Of a stretch of DNA of 64,000 nt, positions 61,811 through 64,000 are shown piece by piece; within the stretch, counting starts at the first letter, position 1; each line of letters starts with the position of its first letter. Below the pieces are notes generated by a model. The model saw nothing but the letters and a program-made list of their open reading frames with translations. It was not told the origin of the DNA and did no database searches. Both the position numbers and the translations under genes were made by a program. This DNA is from Orbilia blumenaviensis. Its lineage: Eukaryota; Ascomycota; Orbiliomycetes; Orbiliales; Orbiliaceae. The DNA is taken from positions 1,922,001-1,986,000 of the forward strand of contig JAVHNS010000008.1 of the NCBI GenBank assembly GCA_036872755.1. Direction: 5' to 3'.

Positions 61811-62536
61811 ATGTCTACCCAACCAGAAATCACACTGCACACCTACTTCCGCTCGTCATGCAGCGCCCGTATCCGCATCGCCCTCCACCTCAAAGGCCTC
61901 AAATACACACCAGTCTACATCCATCTTCTAAAGGGCGAACAATCATCTGAGCCCTATACATCTCTAAACCCATCATGCACAGTCCCCACCATAACATTCT
62001 CCTCCTCAAACAGAGAAGAACCAGTCGTCTCGTTCGTTCTAACCCAATCGATGGCCATCCTTGAGTATTTGGATGAAAAGTTCCCAGCACCGGATTATAC
62101 ACCACTCCTTCCAAGTGGGTATGAGGATAAAGCTCGTGTGCGGCAGTTATACAATATTATAGCCTGCGACATGCAGCCCCTCATGAATCTGGACACGCTG
62201 AAGCAGGTTAAGAAGATAGCTGAGGATTCCAGAAAAGAGGTTGATGCTACGGCACGTGAATGGCAGCAAAGAATCTGTAAGAGAGGGTTTGGGGCTTATG
62301 AGACTTTGGTTAGCAAGACGGCGGGGAAGTATAGCTTTGGGGATACCATCACCATGGCGGATGTGTGTTTGGCGCCGGCAGTCGACTCCGCCCTCAGGTT
62401 TGGTGTTGATATGAGTAAATTCGAGACTACTGAGAGGGTATGGCGGGCGCTAGAGGAGGTAGAAGCGTTCAAGAAAGGCGGGTGGCGGGCACAGGGAGAT
62501 ACACCTGAGGAACTGAGGGCACCCGCTGGAAATTAA
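61811..62536 (+). CDS. maiA: Maleylacetoacetate isomerase (zeta-class glutathione transferase)
   Basis: A single exon of 241 residues; the ATG at 61811 is chosen because sequence upstream in frame is an (AT)n run. The zeta-class signature SSCSARIRIALHLKGLKYTP lies at about residues 15-34, with the glutathione-activating Ser15/Cys17 pair; the usual Trp of SSCSWR is Ala here. NPSCTVPTI (glutathione-binding cis-Pro), SMAILEYLDE and the C-terminal CDMQPLMNLDTLKQV and YSFGDTITMADVCLAPAVDS fit the family. It converts maleylacetoacetate to fumarylacetoacetate, the step after homogentisate dioxygenase. It sits 22 kb from that gene, with the accessory island in between. No fumarylacetoacetase is in the window. 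Confidence 0.88.
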   Translation: MSTQPEITLHTYFRSSCSARIRIALHLKGLKYTPVYIHLLKGEQSSEPYTSLNPSCTVPTITFSSSNREEPVVSFVLTQSMAILEYLDEKFPAPDYTPLLPSGYEDKARVRQLYNIIACDMQPLMNLDTLKQVKKIAEDSRKEVDATAREWQQRICKRGFGAYETLVSKTAGKYSFGDTITMADVCLAPAVDSALRFGVDMSKFETTERVWRALEEVEAFKKGGWRAQGDTPEELRAPAGN

Positions 62537-62694
62537 TATCGAGTATTATTTTTATTGTAATTATATTTATATTATATGCACTATATCAATGATTGGAGTG
62601 AAAGGGTACATATCATTGCATACATACTACTCATTTATAACACAACATCCCGCGGAGTAGGTAGCTGCTACAAAAGTGGTAGGTAATATGACAC
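62537..62694. other. Short convergent spacer
   Basis: 158 AT-rich bases between the stop codons of the isomerase and F-box-like genes. Nothing else seen. Confidence 0.6.
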
Positions 62695-63992
62695 TCAGGT
62701 ATCCGTATCAGAGAACTTGACCATCTCGGGCCTCTTAACCAAAGTACCAAACTGCTCTTCCCCCCTGACTTCATACCTGATCCCAAACGAAGCCTTAAAA
62801 TTCCAATAACATTGCATCTTCCACGACGCCATATCCTGACCCTCCTCGCGACTCTCAGATCCTGTATTTTCATGACACTCAGCCAGCACTCGCTCGGTGA
62901 TTCCTCGACCTCCAAATTGTTGATCCAGGCCCTTTGATAGTAGAATTGTAGACCTCCACGGCCCGTTAGTCAGAGGCCATACCATCTCGACCAGTCCCTC
63001 GTACCGTCCATCTCTCTGGGTTTGTGTAGTTTTAGAAACCCCGGCCGCATGTTCATAATTTCCTATATCCGACTCCAGCACTATTTTAACATGAGCCTTC
63101 TCACCAGCGTCCGAAAGAACATCCTTCAATCGATGCGCGAAGGGCAGCAGCGTCTCCCTCATCAAATCCCTCGTATCCTCGTCATCGTCGGCATTATAAA
63201 GCGGACAGGTCCTGAAATCTCTAACATCAAACCGAATATGCCGAATAAGATGGCGATACCTCAATGGGGGTAGTTGAAGCTGCACGACTCCGTTCGCCAC
63301 CCTGGTCCCTTCTTGTGATTTATATACCTTCCGAGGACCGAAGTAGCTGATAAGAGGCGTTGATCGGAAATTTTCTCTAATCTCCCTGTCGTCGAGGTGG
63401 CCCACAGTTCTACCAAGAAAAATATATAGATAAGATAAATCAGCATAAATGTATCTAGTAGGTATATATGTACCGGGGTTTACGATATAAAATATTTAAT
63501 AATATAACTGAGCTAGGTATTTCTTACCTACCCCTGGCGGAAGCAAACCAAATTCTCCCACGGCGAATCATAGTACGCTCGGACGTACTCACGAGGACCG
63601 GTATCCGCAACCGAAGAGCTCGTAACGACCTGAAAATGAAAGACATTCCGGGAATAAAGCGCTTCAGACGCCTCCAAGTGGATCTGCCGGTTTACGCGGA
63701 GAATTGAGAGTTCGAGCTCGCAACCGGGGTGGGGTAGTACATAATGCTCTTTGACGCTCCTCTCGACCCTACCAGATGGTATGGGAGGAACCGGGAAGTG
63801 GACGATGTATGTATACACTTCATCGCGGATTTCTCGAGGCAGCGAAAGGAAAGGGAATGGAGCGGTCATGTTACTCTCTGTATATACCAAAGAAGGGCTC
63901 GAGGATCTGCGGGGCGCGCAGGGGCGTGACATCGTGTCTACGATAAGGATCCTAAGTGCAAATGTTGGAATTTTTGCTTCCTCAACACCCAT
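62695..63992 (-). CDS. F-box-like (2EXR-type) fungal protein
   Basis: Two exons, 63992-63532 and 63409-62695, join in phase into 391 residues. After a basic, Ser-rich start, the motif FLSLPREIRDEVYTYIV is the hallmark of the fungal F-box-like/2EXR family, followed by LSILRVNRQIHLEASEALYS, which is equally typical (Leu-Arg-x-Asn-Arg-Gln-Ile). The rest has conserved aromatic strands (LPPLRYRHLIRHIRFDV) and no enzyme motif. These proteins are abundant in Pezizomycotina and may serve as substrate adaptors or have unknown roles. The start is only 8 bases from the window edge, so an upstream exon cannot be excluded; a second ATG (MSRPCAPRRSS) lies 20 codons downstream. Confidence 0.78.
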
Positions 63993-64000
63993 GCGCCATG

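Overview
The window is nuclear DNA of a filamentous ascomycete (Pezizomycotina). Genes carry short GT-AG introns (about 55-270 bases) with CTAAC-type branch sites, intergenic DNA is rich in microsatellites, and fungus-specific families occur: a LAMMER kinase, filamentous-type Pex22, a Clr5-ankyrin protein and a SesB-NACHT-WD40 receptor. I cannot fix the class from sequence alone. Fifteen protein genes are supported, most rebuilt exon by exon with consistent phases. I found no rRNA, tRNA, CRISPR array or intact transposon.

1-33 kb is mostly housekeeping. A LAMMER dual-specificity kinase (minus) is followed by about 10.6 kb without a convincing gene. Then come a putative secreted protein whose signal peptide sits in its own small exon, a pair of RIP-like diverged repeats, Pex22, TFIID subunit TAF4, holocytochrome c synthase, a conserved fungal protein ending in a CxxC motif, a Yra1/ALY-like RRM protein, a stand-alone geranylgeranyl diphosphate synthase and a two-TM membrane protein.

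34.7-40 kb carries tyrosine catabolism: 4-hydroxyphenylpyruvate dioxygenase and, divergent from it, a TTC36-type TPR protein, then homogentisate dioxygenase. Maleylacetoacetate isomerase, the third enzyme of the route, lies at 61.8 kb.

Between those parts (41.1-60.4 kb) lies an accessory island that looks like an immunity or conflict locus. It holds an actinoporin-like protein (possible pore former), a zinc phospholipase C/P1-nuclease-like protein, a 1143-residue protein joining a membrane/coiled-coil half to a ComEC-type metallo-beta-lactamase domain and a glycine-rich tail, a 1132-residue Clr5-ankyrin protein placed tail to tail with it, and a 1736-residue NLR-like receptor (SesB-like hydrolase, NACHT, WD40) ending in about 95 hydrophobic residues. 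Sensors and candidate effectors side by side, inside an otherwise metabolic cluster, are the most interesting feature. An F-box-like/2EXR-type protein closes the window.
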